Source: an uncultured Clostridia bacterium
GTDB lineage: Bacteria; Bacillota; Clostridia; Christensenellales; Aristaeellaceae
DNA length: 34,564 nucleotides
Direction of reading: 5' to 3'
Assembly (NCBI GenBank): GCA_947166385.1
Contig: CAMVEB010000042.1
Coordinates: 1-34,564, forward strand
Part shown: positions 17,001 to 25,725 of the stretch, one piece after another
Position numbering within the stretch: the first letter of the stretch is position 1
Layout: every line of letters begins with the position of its first letter
The notes under the pieces: model-generated
The model's input: only the letters and a program-made list of their open reading frames with translations
What the model was told of the DNA's origin: nothing
Database searches by the model: none
Program-made: the position numbers and the translations under genes

Positions 17001-20000
17001 TTCAGCGTGAGCTGAATGGCTGTTGGCTGCTGAGCAGCATCCACGCCGCTCCACACCTTGGAAGCCGTGATACTTGTGATTGGAATCTTGGTATTGGTGA
17101 AGATAATGCTGATAGTCTCCGCGGATGTGATCGTGCCTGTAACAGGCAACGAAGCAACCGCTTCCCCATCAACGGTAGCGTTGGTCTGATACTCAGCATC
17201 AGCAGTCTCTTCAATGCGATATTTCGTACCATAGGGCAGATCACTGATCGTGACTGTGCCGTTGTGCTTCAGAGCAATTGTTGCAACACCATTAGTGAAG
17301 GTTACTCCGCCATGTTCTCCGGTAAAGTCCGTATCGGTAACATCATTGTTGTTTTCTGTCTTCAGAATCGTGATAGTGAAGCTGAAGTCTTTCTGGTCAT
17401 CGGCTCCTTCGCCGGCAACCAGTTTCTGCAGTGTGATGGAACCATTCGCAACTGTTCTGTCGTTGGTAAAAGCAGCGACTGCTGTTTCTCCACCGGCAAT
17501 GGTACCGGTATCACCGGTCTTGGTGGTAGTATAGCCATCCTGGTTTTCCTCGGTTTCAACAACTGTATAGGTTGTCCCCGCAGGCAATCCGGAAGCTGTC
17601 TTGGTATCACCATCCGTCAGTGTGAATGTTGCCACACCGTCGGTGAATGCCATCTCACCGTAGGTTCCGTTCAGATCTGTCCTGTTCGTCAGGGCGACAG
17701 TGAAGTTGAACTCTTTTTCAGAATTGCGCGCATTACCGGTCACGGTCTTAGTTACTATCAGAGAACAGGTGGTAGGCGTATCCGGAGTATTGGTAGCTGT
17801 CAGGGTGTAAGTGCCAACTGCCGCCTGCAGATAGTTTTCGGAGTAGGTAACACTGTAGCCTTCAAAGTCCCCTTCTTCAATAGCATAGTAATATGTATCA
17901 CCATTGCCATCCGCAACAGGCAATTCAGTAACAGTCTCAGACCAATGCCCGTTAGATAGCGTAATGGTCTTGTCATAGGAAGTATCAACTTCATAACCGA
18001 GGATTGATAATCCCACATCACGGTTGCCTGAGGGTCTGCCTGAGGTAGAAGCAAAGAGGTAACGAGAATCGATCGGATTCTTTCGGCTTGTATTAACTGA
18101 AACCACTACATCACTTATAATTCCATTTGGATACCAAGGATCTGTCACTTCAATTAAAAGATCCTTGTCAGAATCAATGGTATATTGATATGTATGTGTA
18201 CCACTTCCATTGAAAGAAGTTTGAAGGTCATTATTTACATAAATATCACTTGTTATGTTATCAGAAGTATAAGTGATGGTTATAGTTGTGCCAACTGAAT
18301 AGTCTCCCACACTTATGCTAGTATGATTGTAATTAACATTTCGTTGCTGCACATGCATGCATGTAACCTTTACTTTTTCGCCGGATACTGTCTGATTCTT
18401 CGTATACGTACTCGTCACCGTTACAGAAGACGTATCCCCAGCCGTAATCTCAACAGGAGAATCATTCACGCTCGTACTTCCATAGGTATATCCCTCTGGA
18501 TGAGATACAGAGCTGTCATTCACCGTTATGTTATATGTTCCAGCCGGCAGTGTATTATTCCCAACGGACAGCGTCGTCTGCGTGTTGTCAGATGTATTTG
18601 TGGCTGTATAAGTGAACCCGGAAGGAACGGTTGACAGCCCTTCACCGCTAACAGTATGCGACAGCGTAAGCGTACCATCGGTTTCGACAGGTTGATCCTG
18701 TCCGCCCTGGCTGGGTTCGCTGCTCTTCTTATACCGGATCAATTTGATTGTGACATCATCGCCTGTATGTGCACCGGCCCCGTCAGACCATACCTTCTGA
18801 ACTGTGATGGACATGTCAGCAGTCCGCTCAGTGTTTGTAATGGTTGCTGAACCGTTGCTGACAGCGCTCTCAGAGATTTCATAAGTCTTTCCGTTGATCG
18901 TCACCGTGCCATCTGAAACTGCGATACCATTGATCGCTGTCTCAGTAACAACATAAGTGATATCGTCATCGGCATCCAGCTTACTCCAGCCTCCGGTCGC
19001 ACTGCTGCTGTTTAGTGTAATTGTATCAGACCATTCGGAACCGTCTGCTCCGGGTACCACGTCATTTATATCACTGTTCCAGTAATAGGAAGGAACGTTT
19101 TCACCTGTCATATCAACCGGTTCTGCATCCCCGACTTTCTTCCGGATCTTGACAGACACACTGTTGATACCTTCAGGCCATGTAGTTGTACCATTCGCAT
19201 TGACCCATTCCTTGGTAACAGATACATCTTCGGTCGCCTTTTTGTTCTTAATGGTGAATGTTCCGGCACTGTACTCAACAGCAGTGATTCCGCCAGCATA
19301 GGACACATTGTTTCCGCTTACGGTAAAGTCGATCGTGTCAAACAATGCCGTATATCCGGTTGGTGCTTTGGTTTCAACGATTCTGTACTCTCCGTCTTCC
19401 AGTCCGGAAATAGTAACACCGGTATCTTTATTGGCATAGCTTATAATAAACTTTCCGTTGGCATCCAGAGATCCATTGGATAGGGCTTCATAATCGCTTC
19501 CGTTCTTCTTCAGGATCTGGAATTCCGCACCAAACAGGTGTTCCGAAACGTTCTTGTTGTTGACCTTGACAATGGTAATCTGAGCGTTGTTTGATGTATA
19601 CGTATTTTTGATCTCAACCTGCTTAACAGAATCTTCAGCTACGGAGAGCCCTGTAACTTCAGCCCCGCTTGTTTCTGACTCGTTGTCTACCTTCACAGTC
19701 GTTTCGGTAAGTGTATAGCCGGCAATTTCAGCTCCGGTTTCCTCCACACGATACGTACCGGCCGGTAGGCTCTCCAAACGGTATTCTCCATCGACAAAGT
19801 CTGCATAGGTGAATTCTTTCTTGAAGTAATATTCCGTATTGGAAGCCACATCAGTACGTTCAACAATAAAGGTAATGGCTTCTTTCTGTTTCTGGGTAAG
19901 GTTCGCAGCCCCGGCAAGAGTCTTTTTGACAACAAGCTGTCCTTTCTTTTCTGTGTTATAGACTTTCAGTGTATCATTGTTATGATATATATACTGACTA

Positions 20001-23000
20001 TAGTTTGCGCTGTCAGAGATCATGAACCCATAATAGGTGTTATCGACAGCATATGTGTCATTGTCAGGCGTCTGAATTTCCTTCAGATAGTACCGGGTAT
20101 CCTTCTGCAGTGCAATTCCATCCCGGCTTCTGTCAAGAAGCACAATGACGTATCCGTCCTGATCGCCATACTCTTCCCCGCCAAGTGAAGAATGAGAAGT
20201 CGTAAAAGTGATCGGATTGCCTGTACGATTCAAAATCGGATTCTTATTCTCGTCAAAGATCTGGAACACAGCGCCATTCAGGCCTGTTTCCATGTGACCT
20301 TCTTTATACTTGTAAATATTGATATTATATACCGTCGCTCCGCCGGAGAAGTCCGCAGTAAACGTACCCTCGCCTTCGTAGCCATCCGTGAATCCGGACA
20401 TCTCAGCAGTATTGGAGTAGCTGACTGTTTCTCCGGCATTGCCGATAACTTTTGCATCATACGTGATGATTACTTTTGTTTCGTCAGGGATAATGAAGGT
20501 GCCGGTATTTCCCTTATAATCGAAGGAAATCTGAGACTCGCGTCCTGCGGGGTCTGTTTCATATTTCACGGACGCATAGATGATTGACAGATTCACCATC
20601 GTATCTGTCATTTTCAGGGGCCTTCCGCCATTCAGCTGAACCTTGGATGGGTTCAGCGTAATCCGATAAGAGCCAATATTGTTGACCGAGTCATAGCTTA
20701 TTTGCTCTTTGGTCAATCCCTCATAAGTGAATGTTACATCTGCTGAGCTTGATGTTGTTCCAAAATTGGCGATATTTGTTGTTGTTGCTTCACCGCCGTT
20801 GTGCGCCGCGCGTTCAAACATCAAAGCTTCGGCGTCATCTTTATACACCAGATAATACTTGAAGTAATAGTAATCTGCATAGGCGCCGGTAGAATTGCTT
20901 CTTGGCGTAGGAATAATCAGATTTGCTCCTGTTGACGTCGGAACAACGCTGCCATGCATGATTGCGTACGTGCTCTCATCAGCACCGTAAGAGTTGCCGC
21001 CGCATGCATATGCCTGCCAGTAGACGTTCCCTGAGTAAACCTCAAAGATGTCGGTGTCAAAAATATCCTGTACGACAACTTCATCCTGTTGTACACCGGT
21101 CAGCTGAATCTGGAATAGAACTGCTTTTCTGCCATCCAGATTTGCGCTTTCAGCAAAAGTCTTTACAATGTTCTTTCCGCGAGGTGTGGCATGTGCCTGA
21201 GATTCAGCCTTATTTTCATTATTTACATACGCTACAGTCTTATTGTAATGAACGAGAGCTTCTTTATTATTTGGATTTGACGCATAAGCTGCTTCACGCA
21301 GAGCCTGTGTGTCTTCATCGATTCTTGTATCATATGTGATTTCAATCAGCCGGTCTGCATTTGTCGGAGCGAGGCCTGAATCTGTGCCATTCTTATAGAA
21401 GACAATCTCAAATGTGCCCTTCTCTCTTCCTTTATTCCAATCATCATCTGATGCGCCGATAAAGTGCGCATCCCAGGTTTCGCCGGCAACAAGTCCTGTA
21501 ATTGTAAAATTACTATTGATTTCCGTCTCATCGAAAAGCGGATCTCTGTCATAGTGATTGACATTACTACTCCAATAATAGTAGCTTGGCAGGTAATCAA
21601 CAAGTTTGAAGCCATCCGGATACCCTGCAGCCGGAACAATCAGTCTGATCTTCCACGAAATTCTGTCCATCCCGGAATAGGTTACAGATTTCTTTAGATC
21701 AACCTTGGTCTGGTCATCCGGTTGCGGATCATCGCCTCCATGGTTGTTTCCGCCGTCTCCGCCGATGGTATAGCTTCCGCCTGAATTTCCACCCTTGCCC
21801 TCTGCATGGTTGGATACCGCAAAGTCGAGAGCCTGGTTTGTAACATTTACCTTCGTCTGATAATCAATAACATACTTATAGGGTTCTGTGTCCGTAGAAG
21901 GAATCGTATATTCCCAACTGTCATTGCCGCTCTTTGTTAGCCCTTCTGAACCAAATGCAATTGTCTTCGTGTAAGCCTGGGAACCATCTGCTCTGTAAGC
22001 AGTAACTGTGATACCATCCAGGTAAGACATAGCCCAGCTGGTGCCATTTCTGTCAATAATTTTTGATCCGGCCATAGAGACAGTCGGATGATTGTTCATG
22101 ACGATCTGCCAGGACACAGTCTTGTAATTATATGAACCTTCCGGAACCAATTCTCCAATTGATGTGACTTCCTTGGTCAAATTGGAGAAGGAAATATCAT
22201 GAATCGAAGTTGTCGCTTCATCGTTTGAAGGATTATCATCAAGAGGAACTGTCAGTTTTACAGAGTTATTGGTTTCATCGTATGTCGCGTTGCCGCTCTT
22301 TCCGATCTTCGTCTTATCCACCTGAGCTGAATAGCGCAGTGTAATCGTTTCACCGTCCGACATCGAACTGATTGTAGTTGTGAAACTCTTTTCACCATAC
22401 GAGGTGCTGACATTACCGGAAGATGCTGTGACATCATGATTCAAGATCAGGGCGGTACCGTTAAGCGTATCTGTGACAACAATATTGCTGTTGTTACCCT
22501 TTGATTTAACAGTGACAGTGTAATCCACGTTGCCGGTGCTGGCATTGTATGCGCCGGTCTTGCTGATGCTGACGTCATGCGGCTCCGTAACAGTTACCGT
22601 CTTTGAAACTGTCGAACTGAAGATAACAGGATCCGTTGCGCTTGGAATCGAACCGGTAATATCAATATCGATCCGTACGTTGTCCGAAGACTTCAGATAT
22701 CCGAAAATTCTTCTCTCTTCATCCGTGGTTCCGGTGTTCCATTGAATTGTAATGGTTCCGTCAGCAGCAACAGTGTACCTGTTGTTCGGCAGTGTATACT
22801 TCCTGCCATAAATACTGATAGGAAGTGAGAATGTTCCGCTCAGACTCTTTGCCTGGATGGCGCTTGGCAGTTGGTAAACCATCGGAGTGTCATCGTCCGG
22901 GAACTGGAGCCAGGATTTTTCTGTAAATGTCAGTTTTATGCCATAATTCTCTCCGGCAACAACATTCCAGTCGTCCCCTGTTACAGGATTACCATTCACC

Positions 23001-25645
23001 GTAATCACGGCGGAATCAAGCAGATTTGTTATATCTACAGGCTGTTCATCGGTCACATCAATGACAATCGTATTGTCAATGCTTGTTCCATCTACCAGTG
23101 TAATAATCAGTTTCTCGTCACTCGTAAACGGCTCCAGGCTGCTGAGCAGGAAGTCCTTGTCTCCGACATCCTTGTTCTCTACGCCGTTGTAGGTGATGAG
23201 GCCCGAGACCTGCTGGACGGTAACCAGGTGTTCGTCGGTGAAGGTGACGTTTTCCACGTCATGTACGTTCAGCAGTTCTTCCCCATTGCGAACATTCAGC
23301 ATCTCAATCAGCTCAGACAGCAGAATCTGGCTGTTGCCTTCGATGCTGTAATCTACGCCTTCGTAGTGGAAGTCCACCGTATACGCCAGGGCAAACACAG
23401 AGAAACTGCTGGCCTTGAAGGTCACGCCGCTTCCCTTCCCGCTTGTTTCGCTCTGCTTGTCTTCCTTCGGGGCGGCCTGTTCGGCGTTTACATCGGTAAC
23501 AGACTCAAAGGTGATATCCTGCCCCTTCACTTCGGGGGTAATAACCTCCGCGCTGACTTCCAGCTCGGGAACGACATCCTTGGGCGCTTCGGCAATCTGC
23601 TCCGCGTCCAGGGAGGTCTGGCTGATGTCGTCGTGGAAATGGACCACCTTCAGGTCATCGATCTGGTCCAGTTTATTTTCTTCCAGCAGTTTGATGGAGA
23701 TGGTGACGTCTTCACTGGGCTGGATCTTCTCCCCTTCCGGGGTGATGATGGAGATGTCATACAGGCCGAACAGCTCGGTGGCTTCCTCCGGGGATTTCAG
23801 AGCCGCCGCTGTCTGGTTGGCGTACAGGGCATAGTCCTCGGAGTTTTCCTTGATTTCGGTCACCTGCAGGGTGCATCCTTCGGGGATCTTGGCATCCGCG
23901 CTGTAGGAAACCGTGATGACATAGGTCCTGGCATAGTTCCGGATGGTCTTGGTCAGGATCTGTTCGATCTGGATCACGCCGTAGACAGAGAAGCTGTTGG
24001 AGGAGAAGGTCACGGATTCGACCTGCTCATCCGGGTTGGTCTGCTTTTGGATGTTGACTTCGCTGCTGGTGCCTTCGTCGTCGATATGGATGCCCTGGAC
24101 GTCCTTGATATCGGAGACGTCGATGGCTTTGTCAAACAGAATCTGGACGTTGACCTTGCCTTCCGCGGCAGGCTCGATCTCTGCGCCGTCATAGATAAAG
24201 GCAATGTCGAAGAACCGGGAGTCGCTCAGTTTGCTCCAGTTGTCGGTCAGGGTATCCTCGGCGATCCCGGTCAGCTCGAAGTACTGATCAGTTCCGGGCA
24301 GGATCTCCTGCACGCGCAGTTCCACATCGGCAGGGAGCTGAGCGTCTTCGTCCACATGGACAATCACCTTGTAATCCTTGCCGCGATAGATCATTTCCCC
24401 GGCAAAGAAGGGACGGGTCTCCACTTTTTCAGGTTCGATGTCCCAGGTCTTGGTCAGTTCTTCCTCTTCCTCGATGGGTTCGTTTTCTTCCGGTTCGTCT
24501 TCCGGGTTCTCTTCCGGATTTTCTTCGGGTTCTTCTTCCTGCTCTTCCGGTTCTTCCGGCTGTTCTTCCGGTTCTTCCTCAGCGGGCTGCTGTTCTTCGG
24601 CCGGCGTTTCGGGTTCGGTCACGGGAGCTTCCGGGGCTTCGGGGGCCGTCGGCGTTTCAGGTTCTGCCGGAGTTTCCGGTTCCTGCTGTTCTTCCGGATT
24701 CTGCTGTTCCTCTTCAGTCTGTTCCGGCTGTTCTTCCTGTTCGTTCTGGACTTCGGTCTGTTCTGTCGTCGGATCGTCCTGTGTGGTTTCTTCTGGAGTC
24801 TCAGCAGCGGGCTGCTCTTCCTGTTTGTCCTGTTCGCCCTCTTCTGCTTCGGGCGCGGTCTTGTCGGGATTCTCTTCCGTGGTCTCCTTTGCAGGTTCCT
24901 GTTGTTCTTCTTTCGTTGCTTCTTGCTGATTCTCTTCTTCCGGCTCCTGAGGTTCGGTTACTTCCTGTTGATCCTCTTCCGGCTCCTGGGGTTCAGTTAC
25001 TTCCTGTTGATCCTCTTCCGGCTCGGCGGGGTTGGGTTCCTGTTCGGGTTCTTCGGCCGGAACTTCCTGCTCGGTGTAGCAGGAGGCGTCATGGACATGG
25101 GGAACCATCACGGTTTCCTCGACCCAGTTGTCCGGGCCGGAGACGTATTCGGGCAGCTCGATCTCGCCGCAGATGGCTTTGTTGCCGTCCCAGCAGCCGG
25201 CGCTGTGGACATGGTATCCGATCTGGTTGCAGATCAGGGTACCGTCCTCCGCCCGGCAGGCGTCGGTATGGCGGTGGATCTGGCCTTCCCGCAGTCCGCA
25301 GACCAGGGTGCCGTCCTCGTCATAGCAGTACTCGTTGTGCGAGTGGTAATACAGGTCCTCGGCGTATCCGCAGACGGTTTTGCCGTCTTCGTCATAGCAG
25401 GAGGCTTGATGCACGTGAACCGGGTGCGCTTCGAAAGGCGCGGAGGTCCAGACCTTCCGGATCACGGCTTCCTCGTCCCCCTCTTCCATCCCGCAGGTCA
25501 GTACCTGGATGGTGGCGGGGGCCGCTTCCTCCGCGAAGGCGGCCAGTCCTCCGGACGTGATGATCATGGAGAAGGCTGCCAGCAGGGATACAAAACGCTT
25601 CATCCAGTTCTTGTTGGTCATCCGGTTTCCGATCGTGTTTCTCAT
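11093..25645 (-). CDS. Giant LPXTG surface protein with about 20 Cna-B/pilin-type domains (4850 aa)
   Basis: The ATG at 25645 follows AGGAGG. A signal peptide spans residues 1-39 (basic start, hydrophobic core, cut near AFA). Residues about 68-193 hold five HxHxxxC repeats, four with a second Cys. Residues about 195-395 are Glu/Pro/Gln-rich, including a duplicated 13-residue unit. Residues about 400-1770 are beta-sandwich regions, including an adhesin-like part and a DUF11-like part near 1030. From about 1770 roughly 20 pilin-type domains start at intervals of 100-250 residues, most opening with a K-x-W/F strand and closing with E-T/E ... TN, the Lys-Glu-Asn pattern of intramolecular isopeptide bonds. 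The C terminus has LPGTG (4815-4819), a hydrophobic segment and RKRKYNR. It should be a wall-anchored fibre or adhesin on the cell surface, last gene of its operon. Codon composition changes near residue 850. The binding target is unknown. Confidence 0.92.
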   Translation of the reverse strand: MRNTIGNRMTNKNWMKRFVSLLAAFSMIITSGGLAAFAEEAAPATIQVLTCGMEEGDEEAVIRKVWTSAPFEAHPVHVHQASCYDEDGKTVCGYAEDLYYHSHNEYCYDEDGTLVCGLREGQIHRHTDACRAEDGTLICNQIGYHVHSAGCWDGNKAICGEIELPEYVSGPDNWVEETVMVPHVHDASCYTEQEVPAEEPEQEPNPAEPEEDQQEVTEPQEPEEDQQEVTEPQEPEEENQQEATKEEQQEPAKETTEENPDKTAPEAEEGEQDKQEEQPAAETPEETTQDDPTTEQTEVQNEQEEQPEQTEEEQQNPEEQQEPETPAEPETPTAPEAPEAPVTEPETPAEEQQPAEEEPEEQPEEPEEQEEEPEENPEENPEDEPEENEPIEEEEELTKTWDIEPEKVETRPFFAGEMIYRGKDYKVIVHVDEDAQLPADVELRVQEILPGTDQYFELTGIAEDTLTDNWSKLSDSRFFDIAFIYDGAEIEPAAEGKVNVQILFDKAIDVSDIKDVQGIHIDDEGTSSEVNIQKQTNPDEQVESVTFSSNSFSVYGVIQIEQILTKTIRNYARTYVITVSYSADAKIPEGCTLQVTEIKENSEDYALYANQTAAALKSPEEATELFGLYDISIITPEGEKIQPSEDVTISIKLLEENKLDQIDDLKVVHFHDDISQTSLDAEQIAEAPKDVVPELEVSAEVITPEVKGQDITFESVTDVNAEQAAPKEDKQSETSGKGSGVTFKASSFSVFALAYTVDFHYEGVDYSIEGNSQILLSELIEMLNVRNGEELLNVHDVENVTFTDEHLVTVQQVSGLITYNGVENKDVGDKDFLLSSLEPFTSDEKLIITLVDGTSIDNTIVIDVTDEQPVDITNLLDSAVITVNGNPVTGDDWNVVAGENYGIKLTFTEKSWLQFPDDDTPMVYQLPSAIQAKSLSGTFSLPISIYGRKYTLPNNRYTVAADGTITIQWNTGTTDEERRIFGYLKSSDNVRIDIDITGSIPSATDPVIFSSTVSKTVTVTEPHDVSISKTGAYNASTGNVDYTVTVKSKGNNSNIVVTDTLNGTALILNHDVTASSGNVSTSYGEKSFTTTISSMSDGETITLRYSAQVDKTKIGKSGNATYDETNNSVKLTVPLDDNPSNDEATTSIHDISFSNLTKEVTSIGELVPEGSYNYKTVSWQIVMNNHPTVSMAGSKIIDRNGTSWAMSYLDGITVTAYRADGSQAYTKTIAFGSEGLTKSGNDSWEYTIPSTDTEPYKYVIDYQTKVNVTNQALDFAVSNHAEGKGGNSGGSYTIGGDGGNNHGGDDPQPDDQTKVDLKKSVTYSGMDRISWKIRLIVPAAGYPDGFKLVDYLPSYYYWSSNVNHYDRDPLFDETEINSNFTITGLVAGETWDAHFIGASDDDWNKGREKGTFEIVFYKNGTDSGLAPTNADRLIEITYDTRIDEDTQALREAAYASNPNNKEALVHYNKTVAYVNNENKAESQAHATPRGKNIVKTFAESANLDGRKAVLFQIQLTGVQQDEVVVQDIFDTDIFEVYSGNVYWQAYACGGNSYGADESTYAIMHGSVVPTSTGANLIIPTPRSNSTGAYADYYYFKYYLVYKDDAEALMFERAAHNGGEATTTNIANFGTTSSSADVTFTYEGLTKEQISYDSVNNIGSYRITLNPSKVQLNGGRPLKMTDTMVNLSIIYASVKYETDPAGRESQISFDYKGNTGTFIIPDETKVIITYDAKVIGNAGETVSYSNTAEMSGFTDGYEGEGTFTADFSGGATVYNINIYKYKEGHMETGLNGAVFQIFDENKNPILNRTGNPITFTTSHSSLGGEEYGDQDGYVIVLLDRSRDGIALQKDTRYYLKEIQTPDNDTYAVDNTYYGFMISDSANYSQYIYHNNDTLKVYNTEKKGQLVVKKTLAGAANLTQKQKEAITFIVERTDVASNTEYYFKKEFTYADFVDGEYRLESLPAGTYRVEETGAEIAGYTLTETTVKVDNESETSGAEVTGLSVAEDSVKQVEIKNTYTSNNAQITIVKVNNKNVSEHLFGAEFQILKKNGSDYEALSNGSLDANGKFIISYANKDTGVTISGLEDGEYRIVETKAPTGYTALFDTIDFTVSGNNVSYAGGITAVEYSAGTFTIKNKKATEDVSVTKEWVNANGTTTWPEGINSVSVKIRKKVGDAEPVDMTGENVPSYYWNSDINDVVPGADGSEWSDTITLNSSSATGGWSKLDADDDITYVVTETAINGIAVSDGTVTINGKTYEISESAVSNGSATITNTERTADMSITVQKVWSDGAGAHTGDDVTIKLIRYKKSSEPSQGGQDQPVETDGTLTLSHTVSGEGLSTVPSGFTYTATNTSDNTQTTLSVGNNTLPAGTYNITVNDSSVSHPEGYTYGSTSVNDSPVEITAGDTSSVTVTSTYTKNQTVSGEKVKVTCMHVQQRNVNYNHTSISVGDYSVGTTITITYTSDNITSDIYVNNDLQTSFNGSGTHTYQYTIDSDKDLLIEVTDPWYPNGIISDVVVSVNTSRKNPIDSRYLFASTSGRPSGNRDVGLSILGYEVDTSYDKTITLSNGHWSETVTELPVADGNGDTYYYAIEEGDFEGYSVTYSENYLQAAVGTYTLTATNTPDTPTTCSLIVTKTVTGNARNSEKEFNFTVALTNRTDLNGTYGEMAFTDGVATFTLTDGDTKTASGLPAGTTYTVVETEENQDGYTTTKTGDTGTIAGGETAVAAFTNDRTVANGSITLQKLVAGEGADDQKDFSFTITILKTENNNDVTDTDFTGEHGGVTFTNGVATIALKHNGTVTISDLPYGTKYRIEETADAEYQTNATVDGEAVASLPVTGTITSAETISIIFTNTKIPITSITASKVWSGVDAAQQPTAIQLTLKRQVGEDTATLATVDTAVLTKASNWASVTWDNLPVYVDATAAEKQTYTYSVVETGVYFGELDNGAVPADGWIDPDMYTVTGGTVTTDADTGAKTATITNAPVTVDVPLTKNWSAYNGNGYYWEASFQLEYVDVHVDGTPNYDGAASNYIAVPGVSEKTIHKGQDQEERTFDQLPMYHIYSNGAVYRVKYAVTEKSYSVWTGNDNTGTLILAWDETNGLTTGEDLYTMDPVHDAGDLDITVTSADDSRYYSIIVDNVPDIRTEDETIDISIRKDWDDTESLSNDRYASFKIQRMKSLSYREFGNAYDGTTNYTVTLDGQAYLFPAGSNIYLVAEFASEADNGKVVYYRNNNYLCEIGKYSTSQTVHRTNQAVITNLSENVTITINSGRESILSTYPTNIHHGDTSDSPDTEWNGSNSAKTVTLNSGNNWTDTTTYRRMMRVENGNVNSDENGYRQTVYTYSYYFVEQDMNPTGYYSVFTQNNASGAPLGSQDYPITSTALVYALNKPIPTVKVKKVWRGAPDATGFPEITFTLYQVYTDSNNQTATRVFTDDSGTSYDHIPLNDSEDNNWTWTCPVNLPYAVNGKPVRYYVREDVTRGQDSTGVVSWELYGYGKDYNAETQTYAMSGNQDQYMNVYLAPDANNEVSGEIEIHNKLGSEYLEMDIKKQFFDIREAGSWYNITSTPEMTRGIFLGIQVIRRIVAVGDRNTEIMGWHDYGNEMLVGYDDSGTVKVDNGGNEYFLKPNSNSWEFTIHNNNGQFGNYTQGQDNVGLPKRGFYTKDDGTVIPVSYEYCYREVNVYRNMNKDPYPEWEWVSSVLPDRTWWEGGQVTEVFGRAFENHDGERIVNYKASNITIDKRWLGVPDALEVYVKIWRKAGNAPAEDFTAIIAKDVIGYAEYGLHGSNWQGYVENTSVVDTTNNCLILKSNTSGNWTTTIKTHKAMVGAQGGAADGTLYDYYLEEIGYKDKDGIVHLVKDDAHALDIFETRYTKWDPSTGQWLDAAVVSGADASIKIGSNDTNKLQVMNAPMMDLTVTKKWVDENGDPRAAWNNSVKFMVKQTRTKWVGGVATDEKETVYLTVGNNNRVFTLHQSGQAATLTTNHVNHDQYAMTVADNADVEAWTMVISGLQRGFFDEQGYEWHCEYVVEEVDSVLSSVTVENPDIHHETVTITNTYDEKKAAVKVTKTFSGVDALPANFTITAVWKDGENNTGNNQSKTLTPSNAQSGDGKNTPYVWTINEIPLGNNVTFTETHYTVDGLNVTAKVNAVAYAGAGDPNGTAIAGNPNDEDATKAAKATLNFANEYGTMPISIYARKAWTQNGTALDAWPADVANVTFQLQVRDDASSDWADLGDPVTVANGNAVHWDNLDSAKQYQVIETKIGGTAVSASAYSVTGTGVQDNPFVITNPIEPVTIRAKKNWPEGQTVPDGISVTLTISATVPGAEENTTAAPDGVTITPASVTLDGNTEGDTYETTAWEYSWANLPKYDNNGKLITYSVTETAVTYNNTAIRDVYTISGEGTGTNGLVNINNTPKTVDLTVNKEWFQNNVQLTGESFLPDATITVKVEKSEDNGTIWTDAVDPATSTPITGVTLGRADNWSKTWNALPAYTITGTAIQYRVTETAAKVNTTDSLDVASQTAVAFTNGTATLTNNLPTRNIVVEKAWSPTGWPDGIASVQVGLTRKVGEAAATHVMADGTNRLIMNITSANEQKVTFEQLPKYDNTGALITYAVEEISVTPTEGTAQNVTDGAVTVDGKTWTVLNGDVSANGTATVTNTLTGISIRVTKQWKQNSVDKTFDGDKSIGFTLHQVLTNAADSTDKKEALYTGVTGHTDGKFTIAYTANTGWAVVDIPNLPRTVTETVNTGEGSEAVSTTVTYNASYYVVEDPAPSADAGYVLATTYSTDNGTTSVTDGKDAAVNANNAKITIINTETAGVELPGTGGPGTMMYTIGGLALILLAGVLLIGRKRKYNR
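24938..25024 (-). repeat. 39-bp tandem repeat in the Glu/Pro-rich stalk
   Basis: Two near-identical 39-bp units (24938-24976, 24977-25015) plus the start of a third encode the 13-residue PEEDQQEVTEPQE unit of the giant surface protein. The near-identity at DNA level points to recent expansion; unit number may vary between strains. Confidence 0.85.
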
Positions 25646-25725
25646 GTCTTTTTCCTCCTCGAGAGTCCTGGGTGTGAGCTAAGGTTGCTGGGGTGCTGTG
25701 TAGGGTTTGCGGGGTTTCCCGCTTG

